Shown here in pieces: positions 1 to 6,432 of a stretch of 9,407 nucleotides of DNA. Source of the DNA: Candidatus Aminicenantes bacterium UBA647 (lineage in GTDB: Bacteria; Acidobacteriota; Aminicenantia; UBA2199); the NCBI GenBank assembly GCA_002299555.1, contig DBOL01000060.1, positions 1 through 9,407 of the forward strand. The letters are read 5' to 3'. Every line of letters starts with the position of its first letter. Positions within the stretch are counted from its first letter, which is position 1. The position numbers and the translations under genes were made by a program. The notes beneath the pieces are model-generated. The model searched no databases and had not been told where the DNA came from. It saw only the letters and a list, made by a program, of their open reading frames with translations.

Positions 1-339
1 CATAAGAATTATGAGAAAACCTATCAATTGCTTAACTGAAGATTGCTGCAATCCGGAAACCCTGAACATCAGAAATAAGCCTAGCGGAAGTCCGGCCAAT
101 CCCGAAGCTATCAGGGGAGATATCTCCTTAAGGTTGATATCCTTTCTGAAATATCCGATCCCCATTATTTTTTGTATCGCTGAGCCGATAATAACCATGA
201 TCACAGCTTCCTGAAGTTCTAACTTCAAAAAAAGGAGTAACGGGAGTGCAAAGAGTCCGAAACCAAAACCGGCCGAACTCTGAATAAATCCTCCGAAAAA
301 TAAAATGATTGAAATTCTAATCAGAAGATCGGGGATCAA
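1..339 (-). CDS. TSUP-family (TauE/SafE-like) permease, N-terminal part, runs off left edge
   Basis: The reverse strand reads open for 113 codons from a TTG at 339-337 to the window edge, so the C-terminal half is missing. The N-terminus is a hydrophobic helix with FFGGFIQSSAGFGFGLFALP at residues 14-33. This Gly-rich 'GFGFGL..P' helix is typical of TSUP transporters, which move sulfite, organosulfonates or other small anions across the inner membrane. A second hydrophobic stretch lies around residues 45-60 and another around 78-90. TTG is preferred as start because no ATG occurs before residue 48, which is already inside a membrane helix, and because GGAGAG (355-350) sits about 10 bases upstream. 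The start lies one base after the stop of the rlpA-like gene, so the two are probably co-transcribed and translationally coupled. The substrate cannot be told from this fragment. Confidence 0.8.
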   Translation of the reverse strand, partial: MIPDLLIRISIILFFGGFIQSSAGFGFGLFALPLLLFLKLELQEAVIMVIIGSAIQKIMGIGYFRKDINLKEISPLIASGLAGLPLGLFLMFRVSGLQQSSVKQLIGFLIILM

Positions 340-340
340 T

Positions 341-1084
341 TTATTTCTTCTCTCCGGTGATGAAGATCTCTTTAATAAAAGTATCAAAACCAAGGCCTTC
401 CAGGATTCTTTTCACCCTTTCCGCTTCGTCCCGTGTCGATATTTTTACAGATAAAACCTTGTGATAACCATTTTCCAGATCAATTTCGAATTTAAGTTCC
501 TTGGAATAATAGTTTAATTGTGTTGTAAGTGACACTGCGTTTTCTCGTTGAGAAAAAGCTCCTGCCTGAAGAAAAAATTCCGACCTGTGTGAATAATCGA
601 TCTTTCTGACAACAATTTTTTCACCTTTTCCACTATCTACAAGATCAACGATCCTCAGAGCTACAGGAGCAGTCCCGGCATCATCCATATCCAGACTTAT
701 TGCAGCTTTATATGAAAGGTCAACAATCCTATCCTTTACGAAGGGTCCCCGATCATTTATACGTACTATTACTTTTTTCCGATTCCTTAAGTTCTCAACT
801 TCCACAATAGTATTAAATGGAAGCTCTTTGTGGGCAGCGGTAAGTTTATACATATCATATATTTCACCATTTGATGTTCTTCGTCCATTGAACTTACCTC
901 CATACCAGGAAGCGATCCCCACCTGGTAAAAGTTGTCATCCGATTCATTTGATCTTTTTTCTCCGGATAACTTTACTTTTTTCACGGGCGTCCAATTCTT
1001 ATCAGGAATTGTATTTACAGATGGAGGGGAAGAACATTTAATAAAAAAAACAGAAACGATCAATAGAAAAGGGAGAATTTTCAT
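341..1084 (-). CDS. rlpA: RlpA-like septal lytic transglycosylase, lipoprotein with DPBB and SPOR domains
   Basis: The 247-residue protein has a Lys-then-hydrophobic signal peptide ending in FFIKC, with Cys17 as the probable lipid-modified residue. An RlpA double-psi beta-barrel spans about 52-150, with GIASWYG (56-62), TSNGEIYD (70-77) and RINDRGPF (108-115). Glu74, His85 and Asp111 are spaced exactly like the residues I recall as catalytically important in Pseudomonas RlpA (E120/H131/D157). A C-terminal SPOR domain (about 168-245, beginning FFLQAGAFS) should bind denuded septal glycan. RlpA proteins cleave such glycans during daughter-cell separation in the periplasm. The ATG at 1084 is the only sensible start: the signal peptide begins there and an in-frame TAA lies three codons upstream. 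There is no Shine-Dalgarno; see the promoter at 1093-1120. The lipobox is unusual, with Lys just before Cys. The TSUP gene follows directly. Confidence 0.93.
   Translation of the reverse strand: MKILPFLLIVSVFFIKCSSPPSVNTIPDKNWTPVKKVKLSGEKRSNESDDNFYQVGIASWYGGKFNGRRTSNGEIYDMYKLTAAHKELPFNTIVEVENLRNRKKVIVRINDRGPFVKDRIVDLSYKAAISLDMDDAGTAPVALRIVDLVDSGKGEKIVVRKIDYSHRSEFFLQAGAFSQRENAVSLTTQLNYYSKELKFEIDLENGYHKVLSVKISTRDEAERVKRILEGLGFDTFIKEIFITGEKK
350..355 (-). promoter_or_regulatory. Shine-Dalgarno (GGAGAG) that decides the TTG start of the TSUP permease
   Basis: GGAGAG on the minus strand lies within the last codons of the rlpA-like gene, about 10 bases before the TTG at 339. It is the main evidence for the non-ATG start and for translational coupling of the two genes. 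Confidence 0.55.
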
Positions 1085-1092
1085 AAGAGAAA

Positions 1093-1120
1093 ATTATATC
1101 AGATTGAAGAAGTATTACAA
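1093..1120 (-). promoter_or_regulatory. Predicted promoter of the rlpA-like gene, with extended -10 (leaderless start)
   Basis: On the minus strand the consensus -10 TATAAT (1098-1093) is preceded by TG plus one base, an extended -10. A TTGTAA -35-like box lies at 1120-1115, with a 16-base spacer. A start site 6-7 bases downstream of the -10 would be at about 1086-1085, one or two bases before the ATG at 1084. The mRNA would then have essentially no leader. This is read by eye from the consensus. Confidence 0.6.
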
Positions 1121-1166
1121 AAAATTCCAATTCTAAATGGAGAACTAAGATTATAGATCACATTTC

Positions 1167-1195
1167 TTGACATGATAATTCTTAAATGGTAAATC
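1167..1195 (+). promoter_or_regulatory. Predicted promoter of the 1202 membrane-protein gene (leaderless start)
   Basis: A perfect TTGACA -35 (1167-1172) is followed after 17 bases by TAAATC (1190-1195). This is a weak -10, but it has a TG dinucleotide in the extended position (1187-1188). The expected start site, about 7 bases on, falls on or one base before the ATG at 1202. No Shine-Dalgarno is present. The promoter is divergent from the rlpA-like promoter, and about 46 bases separate the two -35 boxes. Confidence 0.5.
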
Positions 1196-1201
1196 AAAGT
1201 A

Positions 1202-1723
1202 ATGAACTTTGAATACGATGACTTTACAAAGAATAATTCCATTATAAAAAAAGAGACCCGCAAAACCTTAGTGATCAGTCTCTCAATGGTCGCCTCAGTT
1301 ATTGTTTATGCTCTGATCTCACATTATGTTACAGGTATAAAAAACATTTCATTTATTAATATTTCTCCGGTATTTCTAAATTCTATTTTTAATATCATGA
1401 ACATTGTCGCTATTTTCATGGTTGTGATTGTTCTGGCTGTCAGAAAAACCATCTACTATTCTCCCAGAACTATTAAAGATGACTTCACACTTATCCAGGT
1501 TCTCCAAAAATGGAAAGCAATCGATATCATCCTCATTACTGTCGCTAAATCAATTTCAGTAATAGGACTTGTCATCTCCTTGCTTGGAATGCCCATTGGC
1601 AGAACATTTCACTTTTTTGTGACTTCAATACTAGTCATTCTTGTAATTATGCCTATCAATTGGAAAGTGCGGGACAAGTTGAGGATACTTAATCACCAGA
1701 GAGATATGAATATCCGGTTTTAA
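1202..1723 (+). CDS. Four-helix inner-membrane protein of unknown function
   Basis: I do not recognise this 173-residue protein. It has a charged 21-residue N-terminus and then four predicted membrane helices: about 22-43, 57-80, 106-128 and 135-152. A basic tail (KVRDKLRILNHQR) suggests that the C-terminus lies in the cytoplasm. The third and fourth helices, DIILITVAKSISVIGLVISL then a short loop and another helix, loosely resemble small four-helix hypothetical proteins of many Gram-negative phyla. That resemblance gives no function. The start is fixed by an in-frame TAA at 1190-1192 only three codons upstream. No Shine-Dalgarno is present, and the predicted promoter would start the mRNA at the ATG. 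The gene stands alone, divergent from the rlpA-like gene and 78 bases before the kinase gene, which has its own promoter. Confidence 0.75.
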   Translation: MNFEYDDFTKNNSIIKKETRKTLVISLSMVASVIVYALISHYVTGIKNISFINISPVFLNSIFNIMNIVAIFMVVIVLAVRKTIYYSPRTIKDDFTLIQVLQKWKAIDIILITVAKSISVIGLVISLLGMPIGRTFHFFVTSILVILVIMPINWKVRDKLRILNHQRDMNIRF

Positions 1724-1755
1724 TAGACAATACCCCAAATAAATGATTTTCCTAT

Positions 1756-1784
1756 TTGAACAATTACATTTTATATTATATAAT
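1756..1784 (+). promoter_or_regulatory. Predicted strong promoter of the kinase-folC operon
   Basis: TTGAAC (1756-1761) and a perfect TATAAT (1779-1784) are separated by 17 bases. The expected start site at about 1791 would put the GGAGAA Shine-Dalgarno (1791-1796) at the very 5' end of an approximately 11-base leader before the ATG at 1802. No other equally good promoter is obvious before the downstream genes. Confidence 0.65.
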
Positions 1785-1801
1785 TTTTCCGGAGAATTAT
1801 T

Positions 1802-4800
1802 ATGAAAAAAAACATTCTTATTGTTGAATATGATAATCATACTATTGATAAAATAAGGGATATTCTTGCTGCTCCCATGTTTGAACTGGCCATTGCTGAA
1901 GCAGGTGACACTGCAAAAAAATTATTAAAAAAACAAAAATACGACCTGGTAATAACTGCTGCTATGCTCCCTAAATTCCATGGATTTGACCTCGCTAAAT
2001 TTGTTTCCTCAACCTATCCAGAAACAAAGATCGTAGTAATGAGCAGTGTTTACAAAGGTATTGAATATAAGAACCAGGCAATTTCCGAATTTGGTGCAGA
2101 TGATTTCATTGAGAAACCATTAGATGACATAAAGTTTACAGAATTAGTGTATTCACTTCTTGATATAACCAGTGAGGATGTTCAGAATCAATATGATTCA
2201 GGTAGCACACAAATTCCCACCTCAGATACAAAGAAGATAAAGATAGTTAAAGATCAGGAGGAAGTACAACTTAGTTCAGATGATATCTTCGGAGATATAA
2301 TAGACAAGGTTGAGAAAGACCATGAAATATCAATAGATCTCGAAGAAAAGAATGAAGATGACAATAAATCTGCAAGTGATCTTGAAAAACCCGGCGTAAC
2401 TCAGGTTCTCGATAAAGATTATCTCCTTGGCAAGACAAATATTGATCCTGGAAACACAAAATTTTTTAAAGAGCGGGAAATTGATTTCACTGACCTTCTA
2501 AATGCAAATAAATCAGAACCCGCAACCAGCAGCGGCAGGGAAATTGAGGATGATATTTCTAAAAAGCTGGAAGAAACACTGTCAGGACTTGGACTCGAAA
2601 CAAAATCTGAAAAGCCTCCTGTTAAATTCACTGAGCCACCAGCTTCGCCTCCAAAAGAAGATAAGATAGAGACAGTGATTGAAGATGAAGCAGGTGACGA
2701 AATAGAGGGATACGAAATACTTGATATGATCGCACGTGGAGGCATGGCAGAGATTTATAAAGCAAAGAAAAAAGGAGTGAAAGGATTTGAGAAAGTTATC
2801 GTTATAAAAAAGATCCTTTCAGGTTATGGTGAAGACAACAAATATATTGAGATGTTCGTGGATGAGGCAAAAATTGCTGCTGAACTGACACACCCGAATA
2901 TCGTTCAGATATATGATTTCGGGAAAAAAGATAATTTCTATTTTATTGCAATGGAATATGTAGAGGGAAAAGATCTGAGGATTATACTTAACAGAATAAT
3001 GGAGAAGGATTCACTTCTTGAAGAACATCTGGCAATTCATCTTATTATTAAAACGCTAGAGGCTCTGGAATATGCACATTCAGCCAAGGACAGCAAAGGG
3101 AATAATCTGGATATTGTTCACAGAGATATCTCTCCCCCGAATATACTTGTTTCATATTCCGGTGAAGTGAAACTGACCGATTTCGGAGTTTCAAAGGCAT
3201 CTAATAAATCACACCAGACTCTCTCCGGAGCATTAAAAGGGAAACTCCTTTACATGTCGCCTGAACAGGCTAAAGCTGAAAAGAATATCGATAACAGATC
3301 TGACATATATTCAGTTGGTGTGATCCTTTTTGAGCTGCTAACAGGAAAGAAATTATTTTCCGGATCATCTGAAATGGAAGTATTGAATAAAGTTCAGGAA
3401 GGCAGGATAATAAAACCGTCTGAAATAAATCCCGGAATCGATCCGGATCTTGAAAATATTATTCTTAAAGCTGTTACTCTCGAAAAATCTAAAAGATATA
3501 AAAATGCTGCTGAGATGATAACTGCACTCGAGAACTATCTTTACATAAACTTTAACCATGTACCGACACCGGTTCATCTTCAGAATAAGATACATAAACT
3601 TTTTAAAGCAGAGATACTTAAATCAGGTATTATTGTAAATCAGAAGTCTGAGCCGTATGAAATTGAAAGAATAATCACACCTCAAACCGTTAAATCAATC
3701 GAGCAATCATCTGAAAAGACCAAAATTGATGAAGAAGAACCGAAAGCAGTTATTGAATTAACAGAAGACAGTGAAATCAAAGAGTCGGTTGAATTGAAGG
3801 ATATTTCTGAAGAGGAACATCCTGATGTTACAAAATTTGAAGATGCGTTACCTGATATACCCGAACCTGTTGAAGTAATAAAGGAAGTGACAGAACTTCA
3901 GCAGGACGAAACAGTGATCCAACCAAAATTAGAGGATAATTTAGAAGAACTGATCATATTTGATTCAAGATTTAATGAAAAAAAGAAAACAAGGACCATA
4001 TTTAAGATACTTCTCCTTGGAACTCTTATCGTATTCTCAATATACTATTTTCTTTTAAGAGAGAATGGTTTATTCACCACTTCCAACGATATCATCCTGG
4101 TTGGAGATAAGATTCAGGACACTGATCCCGACAGAGAAAAAACATTATCGAAGCAGGAATTCTCTCCCGTTGGGGAATCTGTTCTGAATGAAGAATCAGG
4201 AAAAGTACCTCTTACTGCAGATGGTGAAGAAACCGATAATATCAAAAGTGCTCAAATAGATGGTCCCATGACAGATAATAACCTGAAGGGAGCTGAAGAT
4301 CTGAAAAAAGATCAGGAAGAGGCCGCTAATAAAATAGAAGAGGAAAAAGCAAAATTGCTGGAAGAACAGAGTGCAAAAGAGAAAAAAAGGAAACAGAAGA
4401 TCGAGGCTGAAAAGAGAAGAAAAAAAGTTGCAGATGACAAGAAAAAGGAAGAAAAGCTGAAAAAAATAGCGGAAGAAGAAGAGCAAAGAAAACTGGAAGA
4501 GGAAAGACAGAAGAAAGCGAAAGAAGAGATGGACAGGAAGGCGCTTGAATTGAAGAAAAAAAAGGAAGAAGAGGAAAAGAACAGAATAAAAACCGGTCAA
4601 CTGGTGTCGTTGATGGAAGTTGACGTGAAACCGGTAGCCATCTCCAGACCAGCTCCAAAATTGGCCAGAAGTCAGAAATTGAGGCAGAGTATTATTGTAA
4701 TGGCTCTGATAGGACACAATGGCAATGTTGAAAAAGTTCGTATGCTTAGAAAATCCAGAAGCAAAAAAATAGATTCAATCATTACCCAGGCCATCTTGAA

Positions 4801-4870
4801 CTGGAAATACAAACCGGCTGTAAAAGACGGAGTTAAAGTTAAGGTTTGGAAAACAATAAATTTAGAATAA
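1802..4870 (+). CDS. Ser/Thr protein kinase with N-terminal pseudo-receiver, one membrane helix and TolA/TonB-like periplasmic arm
   Basis: This 1022-residue protein has five parts. (1) Residues 3-118 form a response-regulator receiver fold in which the phosphoacceptor Asp is Ala53 (DLVITAAMLP) and one acidic-pocket residue is Tyr10; Lys105 is kept. (2) Residues 120-300 are an acidic linker. (3) Residues 303-580 are a Hanks-type kinase that looks complete: Gly loop ARGGMAEIY (311-319), Lys336, HRDISPPN (440-447), DFG (460-462), SPE (486-488), Asp501 and Arg565. It resembles myxobacterial kinases. (4) A second acidic linker leads to a membrane helix at about 733-752. (5) A Lys/Glu-rich probable coiled coil (832-928) is followed by a TonB/TolA-like C-terminal domain (about 932-1022, with WKYKPA at 1001-1006 and VWKTINLE at the end). 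The kinase should face the cytoplasm and the tail the periplasm. GGAG precedes the start. It probably phosphorylates cytoplasmic targets in response to an envelope cue, but the ligand and targets are unknown. Confidence 0.93.
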   Translation: MKKNILIVEYDNHTIDKIRDILAAPMFELAIAEAGDTAKKLLKKQKYDLVITAAMLPKFHGFDLAKFVSSTYPETKIVVMSSVYKGIEYKNQAISEFGADDFIEKPLDDIKFTELVYSLLDITSEDVQNQYDSGSTQIPTSDTKKIKIVKDQEEVQLSSDDIFGDIIDKVEKDHEISIDLEEKNEDDNKSASDLEKPGVTQVLDKDYLLGKTNIDPGNTKFFKEREIDFTDLLNANKSEPATSSGREIEDDISKKLEETLSGLGLETKSEKPPVKFTEPPASPPKEDKIETVIEDEAGDEIEGYEILDMIARGGMAEIYKAKKKGVKGFEKVIVIKKILSGYGEDNKYIEMFVDEAKIAAELTHPNIVQIYDFGKKDNFYFIAMEYVEGKDLRIILNRIMEKDSLLEEHLAIHLIIKTLEALEYAHSAKDSKGNNLDIVHRDISPPNILVSYSGEVKLTDFGVSKASNKSHQTLSGALKGKLLYMSPEQAKAEKNIDNRSDIYSVGVILFELLTGKKLFSGSSEMEVLNKVQEGRIIKPSEINPGIDPDLENIILKAVTLEKSKRYKNAAEMITALENYLYINFNHVPTPVHLQNKIHKLFKAEILKSGIIVNQKSEPYEIERIITPQTVKSIEQSSEKTKIDEEEPKAVIELTEDSEIKESVELKDISEEEHPDVTKFEDALPDIPEPVEVIKEVTELQQDETVIQPKLEDNLEELIIFDSRFNEKKKTRTIFKILLLGTLIVFSIYYFLLRENGLFTTSNDIILVGDKIQDTDPDREKTLSKQEFSPVGESVLNEESGKVPLTADGEETDNIKSAQIDGPMTDNNLKGAEDLKKDQEEAANKIEEEKAKLLEEQSAKEKKRKQKIEAEKRRKKVADDKKKEEKLKKIAEEEEQRKLEEERQKKAKEEMDRKALELKKKKEEEEKNRIKTGQLVSLMEVDVKPVAISRPAPKLARSQKLRQSIIVMALIGHNGNVEKVRMLRKSRSKKIDSIITQAILNWKYKPAVKDGVKVKVWKTINLE

Positions 4871-4873
4871 AAA

Positions 4874-4878
4874 AGGAG
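4874..4878 (+). promoter_or_regulatory. Shine-Dalgarno (AGGAG) of the 76-residue gene
   Basis: AGGAG lies 7 bases before the ATG at 4886 and directly after the kinase stop codon. It supports this short ORF as a genuinely translated gene. Confidence 0.7.
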
Positions 4879-4885
4879 ATTAACA

Positions 4886-5116
4886 ATGGATAAAAGTAAA
4901 GAAGAAGCAAATGTATTTTATGAAAATGCACTAAAAGAGTCAAAAAAGCAGATGGAAATTATCGATGCAAAGATCGACGAAGAACTTGCAAGGGTAAAAG
5001 AAACGATAAATGGACTTCAGGAACAGAAAAAAGCAATAAGAAAGATATATGATGGTGCAGCTCTGGTTTTAGGTGTTAATAATGAATTTGAAGATGAGGC
5101 TGCTCAGCAGGATTAA
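4886..5116 (+). CDS. Small charged, helical (probable coiled-coil) protein of unknown function
   Basis: This 76-residue protein is rich in Lys, Glu and Ala. A heptad-like helical stretch over about 6-52 contains KKQMEIIDAKIDEELARVKE, followed by a short hydrophobic segment (AALVLGV, about 58-64) and an acidic tail ending in EDEAAQQD. It has no signal peptide or membrane helix, so it should be cytoplasmic. I know no family for it. It is a real gene by context: a good AGGAG site, only 15 bases after the kinase stop and 11 bases before folC, all on the same strand. Its position suggests a partner, adaptor or substrate of the kinase, but that is inference from gene order only. Its few Ser, Thr and Tyr residues (including Ser4, Tyr12, Ser19 and Thr40) would be the candidate phosphorylation sites. 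Confidence 0.8.
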   Translation: MDKSKEEANVFYENALKESKKQMEIIDAKIDEELARVKETINGLQEQKKAIRKIYDGAALVLGVNNEFEDEAAQQD

Positions 5117-5127
5117 TAAAGATTGTA

Positions 5128-6432
5128 ATGAATTTTAAAGAAGCTCTTATTTATCTTGATAAGGTTCGTGAAAACGGTACAAAACTTGCACTCGATAATA
5201 TACAAAAAATAATCGATAATCTTCCTATATCGTTAGACAACATCAAATTCATACAGGTTGCCGGTACTAACGGGAAAGGATCTACTTCTCACTATATATC
5301 TTCAATTCTGAAAGAATCCGGATTTCGCGCAGGGATGTTCACTTCACCCCACCTTCAGGATCTCAGAGAAAGAATTACAATTAACAAGGAGTGGATATCT
5401 AAGCAGGATTTTGCAGATTCCCTGGAAAGCGTAAAAAAAGTCTCTGAAGAACTTCTTGGAAAGAATATAATTGAGGAGATCCCCACCTATTTTGAACATA
5501 TGCTATTGTCCTCACTATTTTACTTTTACAAGAAGAAGGTCGATTTTGCTGTAATGGAAGTTGGCTTAGGGGGAAGACTCGATGCTACATCCACGTTGTC
5601 ACCTGTAATATCCGTTATCACAAACATTTCATATGACCATACAAAAACCCTCGGGAAAAGCCTCTCTATGATCGCTACTGAAAAAGCAGGGATAATAAAA
5701 GAGGGTGTCCCTATCATTTGCAGTTGCAGAACAAATACGGTCTCTAACAGGACTATAAGAAAGATAGCAGAGAAGAAAGCATCACCTTTCTTTAACACTT
5801 TTGATAAAAATAACAATGTCTCATTTATTCGGGAATCTGAATATTACGATTCTACCTACTCTTCTGATCAGCAAGAATACAAATTCAGAGTATTCATGAA
5901 CGGCAAACATCAGGTTGATAATGCAGCAACATCAATAAAAACCATTGAGATACTGAAATCTCAGGGAATAAACATCCCTAAGATCGCTATTATTTCAGGT
6001 ATTGAGAAAAATTCTGTCCCCGGGAGAATAGAAACTTTTAATATTAACAAAGGTGTGATCCTTGATGGCGGACATAATGAAGAAAGTATAAAAGCCCTTT
6101 CCGGATATCTGAAAGAGAAACAAAAGAAAGATCTTACTCTTATTTTCGGAGTTCTAAGAGACAAAAAATATAAAAAAATGATAGGATATCTGAAGCCTTT
6201 CGTAAAGAACATAATCATCACTGAACCCATATCACCTAGGGCACTTCCAGTCGAGAAGTTGGAAAAAGCATTTCCTGAAGATAGTACTATTGTTCAGAAA
6301 AACCTGAAATCAGCCCTTGAGGAAGCTTTTAAGTTTAAAAATGAAATACTTATTACAGGATCTCTCTATCTTGCCGGCGAGATGAGAGCCCTTGTTACAG
6401 GAGGATTTAAAGATGGATCACAACAAATTTAA
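5128..6432 (+). CDS. folC: Folylpolyglutamate synthase / dihydrofolate synthase
   Basis: This cytoplasmic Mur-ligase-family enzyme adds glutamate to dihydropteroate and/or to folates, using ATP. The 434 residues match the usual family length. The ATP-binding loop VAGTNGKGST is at 44-53. It is followed by the family signature region MFTSPHL (about 71-77) and VMEVGLGGRLDATS (about 142-155), which holds Mg and substrate residues. The C-terminal ligase domain has the ATP-contacting LDGGHNEESIKAL motif near 312-324. Whether it performs both reactions or only polyglutamylation cannot be read here. The ATG at 5128 gives the standard FolC N-terminus (EALIYLD...G.KLALDNI). It lacks a convincing Shine-Dalgarno and lies 11 bases after the preceding stop, so translation probably depends on coupling. 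The last 20 bases overlap the next gene. Confidence 0.95.
   Translation: MNFKEALIYLDKVRENGTKLALDNIQKIIDNLPISLDNIKFIQVAGTNGKGSTSHYISSILKESGFRAGMFTSPHLQDLRERITINKEWISKQDFADSLESVKKVSEELLGKNIIEEIPTYFEHMLLSSLFYFYKKKVDFAVMEVGLGGRLDATSTLSPVISVITNISYDHTKTLGKSLSMIATEKAGIIKEGVPIICSCRTNTVSNRTIRKIAEKKASPFFNTFDKNNNVSFIRESEYYDSTYSSDQQEYKFRVFMNGKHQVDNAATSIKTIEILKSQGINIPKIAIISGIEKNSVPGRIETFNINKGVILDGGHNEESIKALSGYLKEKQKKDLTLIFGVLRDKKYKKMIGYLKPFVKNIIITEPISPRALPVEKLEKAFPEDSTIVQKNLKSALEEAFKFKNEILITGSLYLAGEMRALVTGGFKDGSQQI
6399..6404 (+). promoter_or_regulatory. Shine-Dalgarno (AGGAGG) that decides the start at 6413
   Basis: A consensus AGGAGG inside the 3' end of folC lies 8 bases before the ATG at 6413. It makes that ATG the start, rather than the in-frame TTG at 6392, which lies upstream of the site. 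Confidence 0.8.

Noticed and set aside
11..214. Plus-strand ORF at the left edge
   Set aside because: It lies antisense to the well-supported TSUP permease reading frame and shows no recognisable protein features or ribosome site.
4382..4563. Several A7-A8 runs (for example 4382-4388, 4420-4426, 4460-4466, 4556-4563) as possible frameshift or phase-variation sites
   Set aside because: They are expected from Lys-rich codons in an A+T-rich gene, the frame stays open through all of them, and no alternative downstream frame has protein-like features.
4196..4717. Long minus-strand open frames (4196-4717 and 4326-4658) opposite the kinase coiled coil
   Set aside because: They mirror a purine-rich Lys/Glu coding stretch and give Phe/Leu/Ser-rich nonsense. 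The plus-strand frame has clear domain structure on both sides.
6392..6412. Upstream TTG start adding seven residues to the zinc-ribbon protein
   Set aside because: The consensus AGGAGG at 6399-6404 lies after this TTG and is ideally spaced for the ATG at 6413.
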